Assembly (NCBI GenBank): GCA_002506535.1
Contig: DAXT01000002.1
Span: 51,832 to 115,831, forward strand
Source: Methanothrix harundinacea
GTDB lineage: Archaea > Halobacteriota > Methanosarcinia > Methanotrichales > Methanotrichaceae
Direction of reading: 5' to 3'
DNA: 64,000 nucleotides
The notes below the pieces were generated by a model, which was given only the letters and a program-made list of their open reading frames with translations, did not search any database and was not told the DNA's origin. This document shows positions 25,302 through 34,052 of this stretch, piece after piece (the first letter of the stretch is position 1; the number at the start of each line of letters is the position of its first letter). The position numbers and the translations under genes were made by a program.

Positions 25302-25661
25302 ATGCAGGAAGGGTGCACCGTCAGCAGGACGGTCAAGTACATAGCCCGGAAGTGGACGCTCCTCGTCCTCCTGGAGCTCTACAAGGGCGAGGGGCATAGG
25401 AGGCGGTTCTCAGAGCTGAAGAGCTGCCTGGCCGGGATAACCCCGAAGGTCCTATCGGCGCGGCTGAAGGAGCTGGAGAGGGAGGGGCTCGTGGAGAGGA
25501 GGATCGAAAGCGGGTCCTTTCCGGCAAGAAGCGAATACTCCCTGACGGAGAGCGGCCTAGAGATCGTGGAGATCGTCAAGGATATGAAGCGGTGGGCGCT
25601 GAAGTGGAAGATCTCCAACATCGAGTGCGGCTGCATCGACTGCTCTGAATGCGTCCTGTGA
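25302..25661 (+). CDS. HxlR-family winged-helix regulator
   Basis: 119 residues. MarR-like winged helix of HxlR type: TVKYIARKWTLLVLLELYKG (helix 1-2), FSELKSCLAGITPKVLSARLKELEREGLV (recognition helix), and ARSEYSLTESGLEIVEI (wing). Cys5 near the N-terminus is the position used for redox sensing in HxlR/HypR relatives. The C-terminus adds a cysteine cluster C109-x-C111-x2-C114-x2-C117, unusual for the family and suitable for metal or Fe-S binding. Divergent from DUF166; leaderless transcript from the TATA box at 25269. Confidence 0.85.
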   Translation: MQEGCTVSRTVKYIARKWTLLVLLELYKGEGHRRRFSELKSCLAGITPKVLSARLKELEREGLVERRIESGSFPARSEYSLTESGLEIVEIVKDMKRWALKWKISNIECGCIDCSECVL

Positions 25662-25808
25662 GATGGATCTATCAGCATCAAAATACCATCGACGCAGGCC
25701 CGGATCCTCCGTCGATCGTCCCCATCTCTATCGGCTCCGGATTGACATCTTCTGGGGCACTGCCGGCCGTCTTCAGGTGGGCATCATCGGCCCCAGAACC
25801 CAGGATAT

Positions 25809-26159
25809 CTAAACGTATATTCCGAAGACGGCCTTCGCCAGGCTGAACCGCTCCTGATGGGCCTTCACCATCTCGCCGAGGTCGGGGTAAGGTCTCGACT
25901 CACCCCCGATGAAGACCCATCTATCGAGGCCGAAAGAATAAGCCTGACCTCCTTGATAGCCACCGTACCTCATCGTCGGCCCCTGGACGCCTTCGAACCT
26001 CTCGCCTCCGACGAAGCCGCCATAAGACATCCCGGGGCCTCTCACTCCTTCGAACCTCGCCGAGGCCGCCGTGGCCAGCAACGCAAGAACCAATAACGTA
26101 ACAACTGCCTTTCTTCCCATCATTCCCCTCAACCTCTTTAGTCCAAACCTGTTCTCCAT
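25809..26159 (-). CDS. Small secreted repeat protein
   Basis: 116 residues with a signal peptide (VVTLLVLALLATAASA, cleavage near residue 34). The mature part begins with two tandem copies of a Gly-rich unit: RFEGVRGPGMSYGGFVGGE and RFEGVQGPTMRYGGYQGG. It ends with a charged helix (MVKAHQERFSLAKAVF). No recognised family. Start could also be the internal MMGRKA at about 26123, directly behind GAGGGG. It may be a small cell-wall component. Confidence 0.55.
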   Translation of the reverse strand: MENRFGLKRLRGMMGRKAVVTLLVLALLATAASARFEGVRGPGMSYGGFVGGERFEGVQGPTMRYGGYQGGQAYSFGLDRWVFIGGESRPYPDLGEMVKAHQERFSLAKAVFGIYV

Positions 26160-26292
26160 CGATCTTTCATCTCAAGGCCCGCCTGCCTTTCACCCCTCAA
26201 CGGAGGGCGACGACCTCGATTTTATTACCTGCAATGAGTGGTCCTCAATCGGCGAAGAATGTTTCGATCCTTCCTCCAATCCGACCCAACCC

Positions 26293-26298
26293 TTATAA
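26293..26298 (+). promoter_or_regulatory. TATA box of ribBA (leaderless)
   Basis: TTATAA about 30 bases before the ribBA ATG at 26326, with no ribosome binding site in between. Confidence 0.5.
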
Positions 26299-26325
26299 CC
26301 ACCCGGACCCAAACCCCCGTCTCAT

Positions 26326-27555
26326 ATGCCGTTTTGCAGCGTGGAAGAGGCGATCGAGGAGGTGAGGGCAGGCCGCTTCATCCTCATCCTCGACGACGAG
26401 GGGCGGGAGAACGAGGGCGACCTCGTCATCGCGGCGGAGATGGCGACCCCCGAGGCGATCAACTTCATGGCGAAGCACGGCCGCGGCCTCATATGCGTCC
26501 CGCTATCCGGCGAGCGGGTCGACGAGCTCGGCCTCCCCCTCATGACCCAGAACAACACCGAGAAGATGGGGACGGCCTTCACCGTCTCCGTCGACGCCAG
26601 TGGGCGGGGGGTGACGACGGGCATCTCCGCCTTCGACCGGGCCGAGACGGTCAGGACCCTCATCGACCCTGGGGCGACGATCAACGACCTCGTCATGCCA
26701 GGCCATACCTTCCCGCTGCGGGCCCAGGAGGGTGGGGTCCTGCGCCGGGCGGGGCATACCGAGGCCTCCGTCGATCTTGCGCTGATGGCGGGGTTGTATC
26801 CGGCAGCCGTCATCTGCGAGGTGATGGCCGAGGACGGGACGATGGCCCGCCTCCCGGAGCTGGAGCGTTTCGCCGAGGTCCACGGCCTCAAGATGCTCAC
26901 CATCGACCGGCTGATCAAGAGGCGGATGCGGAGCGAGAAATTGGTGAGAAGGATCGCCGAGGTCTCCCTCCCGACGGATTACGGCGACTTTCGGGCCATC
27001 GGCTACGAGAGCCTCGTCGACGGCCAGTGCCACCTCGCCCTCGTCGCCGGAGACCCCTCCTGCGAGGACGCCCTCGTCCGGGTCCACTCCGAGTGCCTCA
27101 CCGGGGACGTCTTCGGGTCGAGGCGGTGCGACTGCGGCGACCAGCTCCACCTCGCCATGAGGCTGATCGCTGAGAGCGGGAACGGGAACGGGGTGTTGCT
27201 TTATATGCGCCAGGAGGGGCGGGGGATAGGGATCGCCAACAAGCTGCGGGCCTACGCCCTCCAGGAGAGGGGGCTGGACACCGTCGAGGCGAACCACCGT
27301 TTGGGGTATCCCGCAGACCTGCGGGACTACGGCGTCGGGGCCCAGATCCTCGTCGACCTGGGGATCAAGAGGATGCGGCTCCTCACGAACAACCCGAGAA
27401 AGATCATCGGCCTGGAGGGATACGGCCTGGAGATCGTCGACCGGGTCCCGATCGAGATCTCGCCGAACGAGGAGAACAGGAGGTACCTGGAGACGAAGAG
27501 GGACAAGCTCCATCACCTCTTGCTCCAGGAAGGGTCGGGATCGGGGAAGGGGTAG
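26326..27555 (+). CDS. ribBA: Bifunctional 3,4-dihydroxy-2-butanone 4-phosphate synthase / GTP cyclohydrolase II
   Basis: 409 residues. The RibB half has DDEGRENEGDLVIAA (substrate and Mg loop), GLICVPLS, TGISAFDRAETVRT and RAGHTEASVDL. The RibA half has the zinc motif ECLTGDVFGSRRCDCG (Cys about 256, 267, 269), YMRQEGRGIGI, and LTNNPRKI. It makes the two starting compounds of riboflavin. Most archaea use separate DHBP synthase and the GTP cyclohydrolase III/ArfB route, so a full bacterial-type fusion here points to horizontal transfer; codon use is already like the neighbours, so it is not recent. It stands alone with its own leaderless promoter. Confidence 0.94.
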   Translation: MPFCSVEEAIEEVRAGRFILILDDEGRENEGDLVIAAEMATPEAINFMAKHGRGLICVPLSGERVDELGLPLMTQNNTEKMGTAFTVSVDASGRGVTTGISAFDRAETVRTLIDPGATINDLVMPGHTFPLRAQEGGVLRRAGHTEASVDLALMAGLYPAAVICEVMAEDGTMARLPELERFAEVHGLKMLTIDRLIKRRMRSEKLVRRIAEVSLPTDYGDFRAIGYESLVDGQCHLALVAGDPSCEDALVRVHSECLTGDVFGSRRCDCGDQLHLAMRLIAESGNGNGVLLYMRQEGRGIGIANKLRAYALQERGLDTVEANHRLGYPADLRDYGVGAQILVDLGIKRMRLLTNNPRKIIGLEGYGLEIVDRVPIEISPNEENRRYLETKRDKLHHLLLQEGSGSGKG

Positions 27556-27581
27556 AAGGTCATATCCCCGATCCGCTCGAT

Positions 27582-28097
27582 CTACTCGATCTTAACCTTC
27601 TTTCTGGTCGTCACCTCCACCTTCGGGAGGTGGACCGTCAGGACCCCGTCCTTGAGGGTTGCCTTGGCGTCGTCGGCCTTCACCTCCGCCGGGAGCTTTA
27701 GGGACCTCTCAAACCGCGCAAAGGACCTCTCCTTCCGGTAGAACTCCTCGCCCTTCTCCTCCGTCTCAGTCTTCCGTTCCGCCCTTATCTCGAGGAGGTC
27801 CTCGGCGACGGAGATCTCGACGTCGCCCTTATCCATCCCCGGAAGGTCCACGGTGACGACGACCTCGTCGTCGGTCTCCTTGATGTCGGCGAGGGGCTTC
27901 ATCACGTCTCCGATGGGACCTGCTACAGCCGGGGACTCGGTCATAAAGTCGTCGATCAGCTGGTTCATCCTCTCCTGGATCTTCCTGATCTCGGGCATGT
28001 ATCTCGCCTCAGCGTCGGAGATCCCAATGTCCTCCATCAGCCGGTTCATACGCCCCTGAAGGCGCTTGAAGTCGTCTCTCGGAACTAACCCTGTCAT
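27582..28097 (-). CDS. Hsp20/alpha-crystallin small heat-shock protein
   Basis: 171 residues. The N-terminal arm is amphipathic and carries LQGRMNRLMEDI. The alpha-crystallin domain spans about 72-165: DIKETDDEVVVTVDLPGMDKGDVEISV, then LLEIRAERK and the closing GVLTVHLPKVEV. It forms ATP-independent oligomers that hold unfolded proteins. Convergent with ribBA. A heat-shock promoter is not evident. Confidence 0.92.
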   Translation of the reverse strand: MTGLVPRDDFKRLQGRMNRLMEDIGISDAEARYMPEIRKIQERMNQLIDDFMTESPAVAGPIGDVMKPLADIKETDDEVVVTVDLPGMDKGDVEISVAEDLLEIRAERKTETEEKGEEFYRKERSFARFERSLKLPAEVKADDAKATLKDGVLTVHLPKVEVTTRKKVKIE

Positions 28098-28143
28098 GAT
28101 ATATCACCAATTATGAATACGCCTTCAAAACTCAAATATCTTA

Positions 28144-28635
28144 CTATAGATACTCCGCCTGGATCGCCACCACCTCTCGGCTGTCCCTCGCCGCGGCGTA
28201 CTCCGCCAGAGGCTCGCGGTTCAGCTCGAGAAATACGTGCCCCCAGGAGAACTTCGCCAGGATCTCCTCGGCCTGTTTCCTCTCGCCCAGGATCACCAGG
28301 GCGGCGGCGAAGGCCTCGACGGTCGATAATTTGAAGGGCTTTCCGTAGTTGACGGGGTTTGCGGCGACGAGGAAGGGGAGGGCCCTGCCGTTGAGGCGGA
28401 TCTTGCTGAAGACCTCCTCGGCGTGGGCCCAGGAGCAGTCGAGGGCCGCGAGCCCACGGCCCACCTCGGACCGGTCGGCGGGGGAGAGGGCCCTCTCGGA
28501 GAAGGGGCTTAAGACGAGACGGCCCCGGAGCCGGTTCCACCTCTTGGTGGTACTCGCGAGGCCGAACCTCGATAGCTTCCTCCCTGTGCACCTCTTGGGG
28601 TCGCACTGGTCTGCGGTATATATGAGGAGATCCAT
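28144..28635 (-). CDS. 16S rRNA aminocarboxypropyltransferase Tsr3
   Basis: 163 residues from the ATG at 28635. Tsr3 transfers the 3-amino-3-carboxypropyl group of SAM to a pseudouridine derivative in small-subunit rRNA. Motifs: QCDPKRCTGRKLSRFGLA at the start, LSPADRSEVGRGLAALDCSWAHAE, RALPFLVAANPVNYGKPFKLSTVEAFAAAL and KFSWGHVFLELN. Full length for archaeal forms. Divergent from valS, sharing a 70-base promoter region with a TATA-like TTAATAGG on the minus strand. Confidence 0.88.
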   Translation of the reverse strand: MDLLIYTADQCDPKRCTGRKLSRFGLASTTKRWNRLRGRLVLSPFSERALSPADRSEVGRGLAALDCSWAHAEEVFSKIRLNGRALPFLVAANPVNYGKPFKLSTVEAFAAALVILGERKQAEEILAKFSWGHVFLELNREPLAEYAAARDSREVVAIQAEYL

Positions 28636-28707
28636 GGACGATAGATCTACCGATAATCCTATTAACGTTGTTTGCAACTTCCCACCATCATACCTATCGC
28701 CGAAAAA

Positions 28708-31317
28708 ATGAACTCAGAGGCCATCCCGATGAGCGAGATCTCCAAGGAGTACGACTTTAAGCAGGTTGAAGAGAAGTGGGTGGACGCCTGGGACGAGTCC
28801 ATCTACTATTTCGACTGGAACTCCGATTCGCCCCAGTACATAATCGACACGCCGCCGCCTTACCCTACGGGCAACTTCCACATAGGAAACGCCCTCAACT
28901 GGTGCTACATCGACTTCGTAGCCAGGTACAAGAGGATGAGGGGGTACAACGTCATGTTCCCCCAGGGGTGGGACTGCCACGGCCTCCCCACCGAGGTGAA
29001 GGTGGAGGAGATCCACGGCATCACCAAGAACATGGTCCCAAGGGAGGAGTTTCGCCGCCTCTGCGAGGAGCTGACCGCAAAGAACATCGCCAAGATGAGG
29101 GTGACGATGCGGCGGCTCGGCTTCTCCAACGACTGGTCTAACGAGTACGTGACGATGGACCCGGATTACTACTCCAAGACCCAGAGGTCCTTCGTCCGGA
29201 TGCACGATGGAGGGCTGATCTACCGGGAAGACCACCCCGTCAACTGGTGTCCCCGCTGCGGCACCGCCATCGCCTTCGCTGAGGTGGAGTACGAATCCCG
29301 GAAGACGACCTTGAACTACCTCCGTTTCGGTTCCCCCCTGGGAGACCTCTTGATCGCCACCAGCCGCCCCGAGCTCCTGGCCGCCTGCGTCGCCGTCGCC
29401 GTCCACCCGAATGACGAGCTGAAGAGAATGTACATCGGCAGCGAGGTAGCGGTTCCCGTCTTCGACTATCCCGTTCCGGTCATCGCCGACGAGGCCGTCG
29501 ATCCAGCCTTCGGGACCGGGGCCGTCATGATCTGCACCTTCGGCGACAAGCAGGACGTCCGGTGGTGGGTCGAGCACCGCCTCCCCCTCCGCCAGGCGAT
29601 CGACCGGGAGGGGAGGATGACGGAGATGGCTAGCAAGTTCTCCGGGATGAAGATCTCCGAGTGTAAAGACGCCATCATCGATGAGATGAGGTCTAATGGG
29701 ATCATCATAAAGGAGGAGCCCCTCGACCAGAACGTCGGCCTCTGCTGGAGGTGCAAGACTCCAATCGAGATCCTCTCCGAGAGGCAGTGGTTTGTAAAAA
29801 TCAACCCCGCCGAGATCGTCGAGACCTCCGCCGAGATCCGCTGGGTCCCCGATCATATGGAGACGAGGCTACTGAACTGGACGGGGACGATGGACTGGGA
29901 CTGGTGCATATCCCGCCAGAGGATCTTTGCCACCCCCATACCCGTCTGGTACTGCAGGGGCTGCGGCGAGCCCCTCGTCGCGAAAGAGGAGTGGCTCCCC
30001 CTCGACCCGAACATGACGAGTCCGCCGATCCCGTGCCCGAAATGCGGCTGCGGCGACTTCGACCCCGAGACCGACGTCCTCGACACCTGGATGGACAGCT
30101 CCATATCCGTTTTAAACGTCACAGGATGGCTCGGCCCCCACGAGCCCCGCTACCCCGCCCAGCTGCGACCCCAGGGGCACGACATCATCAGGACTTGGGC
30201 CTTCTACACCATCCTCAGGGCGAAGGCCCTGGTGGGGACGAGGCCCTGGGACTCGATCCTCGTCAACGGGATGGTCCTGGGGGAGGACGGCCGGAAGATG
30301 TCCAAGTCCCTGAACAACTTCATAGCCCCCGAAGAGGTGGTGGCGAAGTACGGCGCCGACGCCTTCCGGCAGTGGGCGGCCGTCGGCGGAAGCCCCGGAA
30401 GCGACGTCATGTTCCGGTGGAAGGACGTCATCTCCGGGGGCAGGTTCCTCCAGAAGATCTGGTCCATGTACCGATTCTCTGCCCCCCACGCCGTAAGGTC
30501 CGACGACTCCGCCCCAAACCAGGTCGACCGGTGGCTCCTCTTCGAGCTCTCGACGATGATCGAGGCGGTCACCGGATCGATGGAACGGTTCGCCTTTGAC
30601 GAGGCCTTCAGGACGATCAGGTCCTTCGCCTGGGAGGTCCTCGCCGACAACTACATCGAGCTCGTCAAGTCCCGGCTCTACGGCCCCGACGGCCCCGAGA
30701 AGAGGGCGGCCCAGGACACTATATTTAAAGCCCTCGAGGCCCTGACCGCCCTGCTCGCCCCCTTCACCCCCTTCATCGCCGAGGAGATCAGAAGGAACCT
30801 CTCCGGGGAGTCGGTCCACGCCGCCTTCTGGCCTGAGCCTTTGGGCCTGGAGGCTCAGCCCCAGGGGCTCCTGATCAAAGAGGTGGCCTCTGCCGTGAGG
30901 AGGTACAAGTCGGACCGGGGGATGGCCCTCAACGCCCCCCTGGCGGGGATAGAGGTATACTGCGACCTCGACCTGGAGACGGCGGACCTCTCCGGCTCCA
31001 CCGGCACCCCCGTCTCGGTGAAGAGAGGCCGTCCCGAGATCGAGACGAGGGCGGCGGAGGTGAGGCCTCAGATGAAGGCGATAGGTCCCGTCTTCAAGGA
31101 CAAGAGCGGCGAAATCATCGTAAAGCTGAAGAAGATGGACCCGGCGGAGGTGGCCCGGATGGCGGAGGCGGGAAGGATCGAGGTCGATCTGGGCGGCGAG
31201 GTGGTAAAGCTCAGCCCTGCGGCGGTGGAGATAGTCACCGAGACCCTCTCCGCGGGGCGTGCTGTCGATATGATCTCCCTCGACGGCGCCATCGTCCTCA
31301 TCGGGACGGGTCCATGA
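28708..31317 (+). CDS. valS: Valyl-tRNA synthetase
   Basis: 869 residues from the ATG at 28708, typical of archaeal ValRS. Class I signatures: the HIGH-like PTGNFHIGNA after TPPPYPTG, the editing domain (about 190-330), and KMSKS in GRKMSKSLNN (near residue 530). It has a zinc-ribbon motif (CPRCGTAI) and a second pair (CRGCGEPL, CPKCGCGD). The anticodon-binding and C-terminal domains follow. An upstream in-frame start at 28672 would overlap the divergent Tsr3 promoter region, so 28708 is preferred. Its stop overlaps the CYTH gene start by four bases. Confidence 0.95.
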   Translation: MNSEAIPMSEISKEYDFKQVEEKWVDAWDESIYYFDWNSDSPQYIIDTPPPYPTGNFHIGNALNWCYIDFVARYKRMRGYNVMFPQGWDCHGLPTEVKVEEIHGITKNMVPREEFRRLCEELTAKNIAKMRVTMRRLGFSNDWSNEYVTMDPDYYSKTQRSFVRMHDGGLIYREDHPVNWCPRCGTAIAFAEVEYESRKTTLNYLRFGSPLGDLLIATSRPELLAACVAVAVHPNDELKRMYIGSEVAVPVFDYPVPVIADEAVDPAFGTGAVMICTFGDKQDVRWWVEHRLPLRQAIDREGRMTEMASKFSGMKISECKDAIIDEMRSNGIIIKEEPLDQNVGLCWRCKTPIEILSERQWFVKINPAEIVETSAEIRWVPDHMETRLLNWTGTMDWDWCISRQRIFATPIPVWYCRGCGEPLVAKEEWLPLDPNMTSPPIPCPKCGCGDFDPETDVLDTWMDSSISVLNVTGWLGPHEPRYPAQLRPQGHDIIRTWAFYTILRAKALVGTRPWDSILVNGMVLGEDGRKMSKSLNNFIAPEEVVAKYGADAFRQWAAVGGSPGSDVMFRWKDVISGGRFLQKIWSMYRFSAPHAVRSDDSAPNQVDRWLLFELSTMIEAVTGSMERFAFDEAFRTIRSFAWEVLADNYIELVKSRLYGPDGPEKRAAQDTIFKALEALTALLAPFTPFIAEEIRRNLSGESVHAAFWPEPLGLEAQPQGLLIKEVASAVRRYKSDRGMALNAPLAGIEVYCDLDLETADLSGSTGTPVSVKRGRPEIETRAAEVRPQMKAIGPVFKDKSGEIIVKLKKMDPAEVARMAEAGRIEVDLGGEVVKLSPAAVEIVTETLSAGRAVDMISLDGAIVLIGTGP

Positions 31318-31838
31318 TCGAGGTGGAGGTGAAGGCCCGGGCTCCGCCTGCTATCGAAGAGAAGATCATCGATCTAGGCGGAGTCAAGATCGGGGATGAG
31401 ACCCACCTCGACCTCTACTTCAACTCCGCCTCTCACGACTTCGCCAGGAGCGACGAGGCGCTGCGGATCCGGATCAAGGAGACGGGGGCGGATCTCACCT
31501 TCAAGGGTCCAAAGCTCGATTCCGAGACGAAGTCGAGGCGGGAGGTGCGGGTCCGGGTCGGCGATCCCGTCGCGATGGAGTCGATCCTCCAGGCCGTCGG
31601 CTTTTCCCGGGCCGCCGTCGTCAGGAAGAAGAGGACGAAGTACTCCCTGGACGAGGCGGTCCTCTGCGTAGACGATGTGGAGGGCCTTGGGAAGTTCATC
31701 GAGGTAGAGCTCTCCGGAGGCGAAGACTGGCCGATCCAGAAGAGGACCGCCCTCGATATCATGGCGAGGCTCGGGATCTCTGAATCGATAAGAGAGTCCT
31801 ACCTGGAGCTTCTGGCGGAGGGCGGAGATGGCCCCTGA
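31314..31838 (+). CDS. CYTH domain protein (class IV adenylate cyclase-like)
   Basis: 174 residues with the CYTH signature E-x-E-x-K (EVEVKARAP at 3-11) and triphosphate-binding basic residues in R-I-R-I-K, LTFKGPKLDSETKSRREVRV and VVRKKRTKYSLDEAVLCVDDVEGLGKFIEVE. CyaB-like proteins in archaea bind or hydrolyse triphosphates, and cyclase activity is rarely proven. Its start overlaps the valS stop and its stop overlaps the next start, so it is in the valS operon. Function in the cell unknown. Confidence 0.83.
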   Translation: MIEVEVKARAPPAIEEKIIDLGGVKIGDETHLDLYFNSASHDFARSDEALRIRIKETGADLTFKGPKLDSETKSRREVRVRVGDPVAMESILQAVGFSRAAVVRKKRTKYSLDEAVLCVDDVEGLGKFIEVELSGGEDWPIQKRTALDIMARLGISESIRESYLELLAEGGDGP

Positions 31839-32709
31839 GACGGTCCGAGAGAGGGTATCTCCCATGGTGGTGATGGTCCTATTCCTGGCCGTCGTCCAGA
31901 TCCTATCCCTCGCCCTGATGACGCCCCTGGCGGAGACGGAGGTGAGGATCTTCGACGACCCAGAATCGGCGGCAAACCCCTTCGGCTACATCCTCCTCGT
32001 CCTGGGGTTCACCCTCTTCATACTGATGGCCCTGAGGCTGAAGAAGGGGTGGGTCGTCAGCGGCGTCGTCCTCCTGGCGATCGCCATAGGGGTCTACTAC
32101 GTCCTCTCGGCCTTCCTCCCACCCCTTCCCGCCCTCGTATCGTCCCTGGCGGTCCTGGTCCTCCTCCACCTCCATCCGGAATGGTACGTCATCGACGCCG
32201 TCGGCCTTCTCGTCTGCGCAGGCGTAGGGACCCTCTTCGGCCTGAGCATGACCCCCATCCCGGCACTCATCCTCCTCGTCATCCTCGCGGCGTACGATGC
32301 CATATCCGTCTACAAGACGCGCCACATGGTCACCCTCGCAGAGGGGGTTATGGAGATCAGGGCCCCTCTCCTCTTCGTGGTCCCGAGGAGGAGGGGCTAC
32401 AGCTTCCGGCGGGAGGGGATGGGGTCCGGGGACGATCGGGGAGCCTACTTCCTAGGCCTTGGGGACGCCATCATCCCCACGGTTCTGGTGATCTCCGCCA
32501 ACTGGTACTTCGCCCTTCCCGAGGTGGTGATATTCGGGATCGGCGCCAACCTTCCCGCCCTGGGGGCGATGATCGGCACCTACCTCGGCTTCGTCCTCCT
32601 CTCCTTCACCAGCAGGGATAAACCCCAGGCCGGCCTTCCCTTCCTCAACGGCGGGGCTATCCTCGGATTTCTCGCGGGGGTCATGATATCGGGTCCGCCC
32701 CTCTTCTGA
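31828..32709 (+). CDS. Presenilin-like intramembrane aspartyl protease (A22)
   Basis: 293 residues with about eight or nine membrane helices. The catalytic aspartates are in YDAISVYKTRH (YD motif) and in GLGDAIIPT (GxGD), and the PAL motif appears as LPALGAM. This matches the archaeal presenilin/signal-peptide-peptidase homologs that cut within membrane segments. The large loop after YD contains FVVPRRRGYSFRREG. It is the last gene in the valS-CYTH run (11-base overlap). Confidence 0.88.
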   Translation: MAPETVRERVSPMVVMVLFLAVVQILSLALMTPLAETEVRIFDDPESAANPFGYILLVLGFTLFILMALRLKKGWVVSGVVLLAIAIGVYYVLSAFLPPLPALVSSLAVLVLLHLHPEWYVIDAVGLLVCAGVGTLFGLSMTPIPALILLVILAAYDAISVYKTRHMVTLAEGVMEIRAPLLFVVPRRRGYSFRREGMGSGDDRGAYFLGLGDAIIPTVLVISANWYFALPEVVIFGIGANLPALGAMIGTYLGFVLLSFTSRDKPQAGLPFLNGGAILGFLAGVMISGPPLF

Positions 32710-32724
32710 GGGCTCACCGACAAC

Positions 32725-32732
32725 TTTTTTTT
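32725..32732 (+). terminator. T8 run after the presenilin-like gene
   Basis: Eight T, 16 bases after the stop, before the GTG-started zinc-ribbon gene. Likely end of the valS operon transcript. No clear TATA box for the next gene is visible besides this T-run. Confidence 0.45.
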
Positions 32733-32768
32733 GGCAGCGCCTCATCTCAGTTACCGGAGGTCATCGAG

Positions 32769-32966
32769 GTGGACGAGAACGACGTCGTCTTGGAGGCTCA
32801 GTTTCTGCCCTTCTGCCCGAAGTGCGGGACCGAGTGCGAGGCGAGGGAGCTACGGCGGGCTCTCGACTCGGAGAACTGGAAGAAGGTGGTGGTGGAGGCG
32901 ATCTACTACTGCCCAAGATGCGACAACTACTGGAGCGAGGGGCTGGTGGAGAAGGGGTACAAGTGA
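32769..32966 (+). CDS. Small zinc-ribbon protein
   Basis: 65 residues with two CxxC pairs, FCPKCGTECEAR and YYCPRCDNYWSEG, forming a treble-clef or ribbon that binds one zinc. The GTG start at 32769 follows CCGGAGGTCATCGAG. It lies six bases before trm1 on the same strand, so it is likely co-transcribed and may act with it on RNA. No other motif. Confidence 0.7.
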   Translation: MDENDVVLEAQFLPFCPKCGTECEARELRRALDSENWKKVVVEAIYYCPRCDNYWSEGLVEKGYK

Positions 32967-32972
32967 GCTGAT

Positions 32973-34052
32973 ATGGGAGAGATGGTGGAGGAGGGCTCCG
33001 TCACCCTGAACGTCGAGGGGGCCTTCTACAACCCCAAAATGAGGCTTTCCCGGGACATCGGGGTGGCGGTGACGAAGGCCCTCGGGGTCAACGATTACCT
33101 CGACGCCCTCGCCGCCAGCGGGGCTCGGGGCCTCCGGGTAGCAAAAGAGGCGGGGGTCGGCCGAGTGGCATTGAACGACATAAGCCCCAGGGCCGTCGCC
33201 CTGATCCAGGAGAATGCGAGGTATAATGGCCTGGAGGCTTGCGAGATCCTCTCCAGCAACGCCAACGTCCTCCTTCACGAGAGGAGGTTTGAGGCCATCG
33301 ACCTCGACCCCTTCGGGTCTCCCGCCCCCTTCCTCTCCGCAGCGGCGCGGTCTGCCATGGGGTACCTCTTCATCACGGCCACCGATACCGCCCCCCTCTG
33401 CGGAGCCCACCTCAAAAGCGGCATAAGGAAGTATATGGCCGTCCCTGTAAAGGCAGACCACCACCGTGAGATGGGGACGAGGATCCTCCTGGGGACCGTC
33501 GCGAGGGAGCTGGCCAGGGTCGATAAGGGGATGGATCCCATACTGACCCACGCAACCGACCATTACGCCCGGGTATATTTAAAAATCAAGCCCGGAGCGA
33601 AGCAAGCCGACGAAACCCTCCGAGGTATGGGCTATATCGAGCAGTGTCGAAGCTGCGGCAGGTGGCGGTCGGCTCCCGGGATCGTCTGCAGATCAGGAGG
33701 GGTATGCGCCTATTGCAGCGAGAGGGCCGAGGTGGCCGGTCCCCTCTGGCTTGGGCCGATACAGGATCGCGAAGCTATTGGAAGAGCCCTGGCAGTGCTG
33801 GAGAGGTCGCAGGCCTGCTCCGATCGGGCAGTCCGGCTCCTCCAGCTCTGCGCCGATGAGATCGACGAGCCGATGTACTACGATCATCACAGACTTTGCA
33901 GGAGATTCAAGGTCGCTCCGGGGACCGCCGACGACCTCGTCGAGGATCTCCGAACCGCCGGGTGGAAGGCCTCAAGAACCCATTTCACCGGGGTGGGGAT
34001 CAAAACCGATGCACCCTTCGAAGTCATAAGGGATATCTTGTACTCTAATTAA
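32973..34052 (+). CDS. trm1: tRNA (guanine26-N2)-dimethyltransferase Trm1
   Basis: 359 residues. It dimethylates G26 of tRNA using SAM. Core: FYNPKMRLSRDIGVAV, LDALAASGARGLRVAKEAG (SAM site), LNDISPRAVALIQENARYN, and the catalytic IDLDPFGSPAPF. A zinc-binding insert (CRSCGRWRSAPGIVCRSGGVCAYC) and the C-terminal winged domain follow. Full length for archaeal Trm1. Preceded closely by the small zinc-ribbon gene. Confidence 0.93.
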   Translation: MGEMVEEGSVTLNVEGAFYNPKMRLSRDIGVAVTKALGVNDYLDALAASGARGLRVAKEAGVGRVALNDISPRAVALIQENARYNGLEACEILSSNANVLLHERRFEAIDLDPFGSPAPFLSAAARSAMGYLFITATDTAPLCGAHLKSGIRKYMAVPVKADHHREMGTRILLGTVARELARVDKGMDPILTHATDHYARVYLKIKPGAKQADETLRGMGYIEQCRSCGRWRSAPGIVCRSGGVCAYCSERAEVAGPLWLGPIQDREAIGRALAVLERSQACSDRAVRLLQLCADEIDEPMYYDHHRLCRRFKVAPGTADDLVEDLRTAGWKASRTHFTGVGIKTDAPFEVIRDILYSN

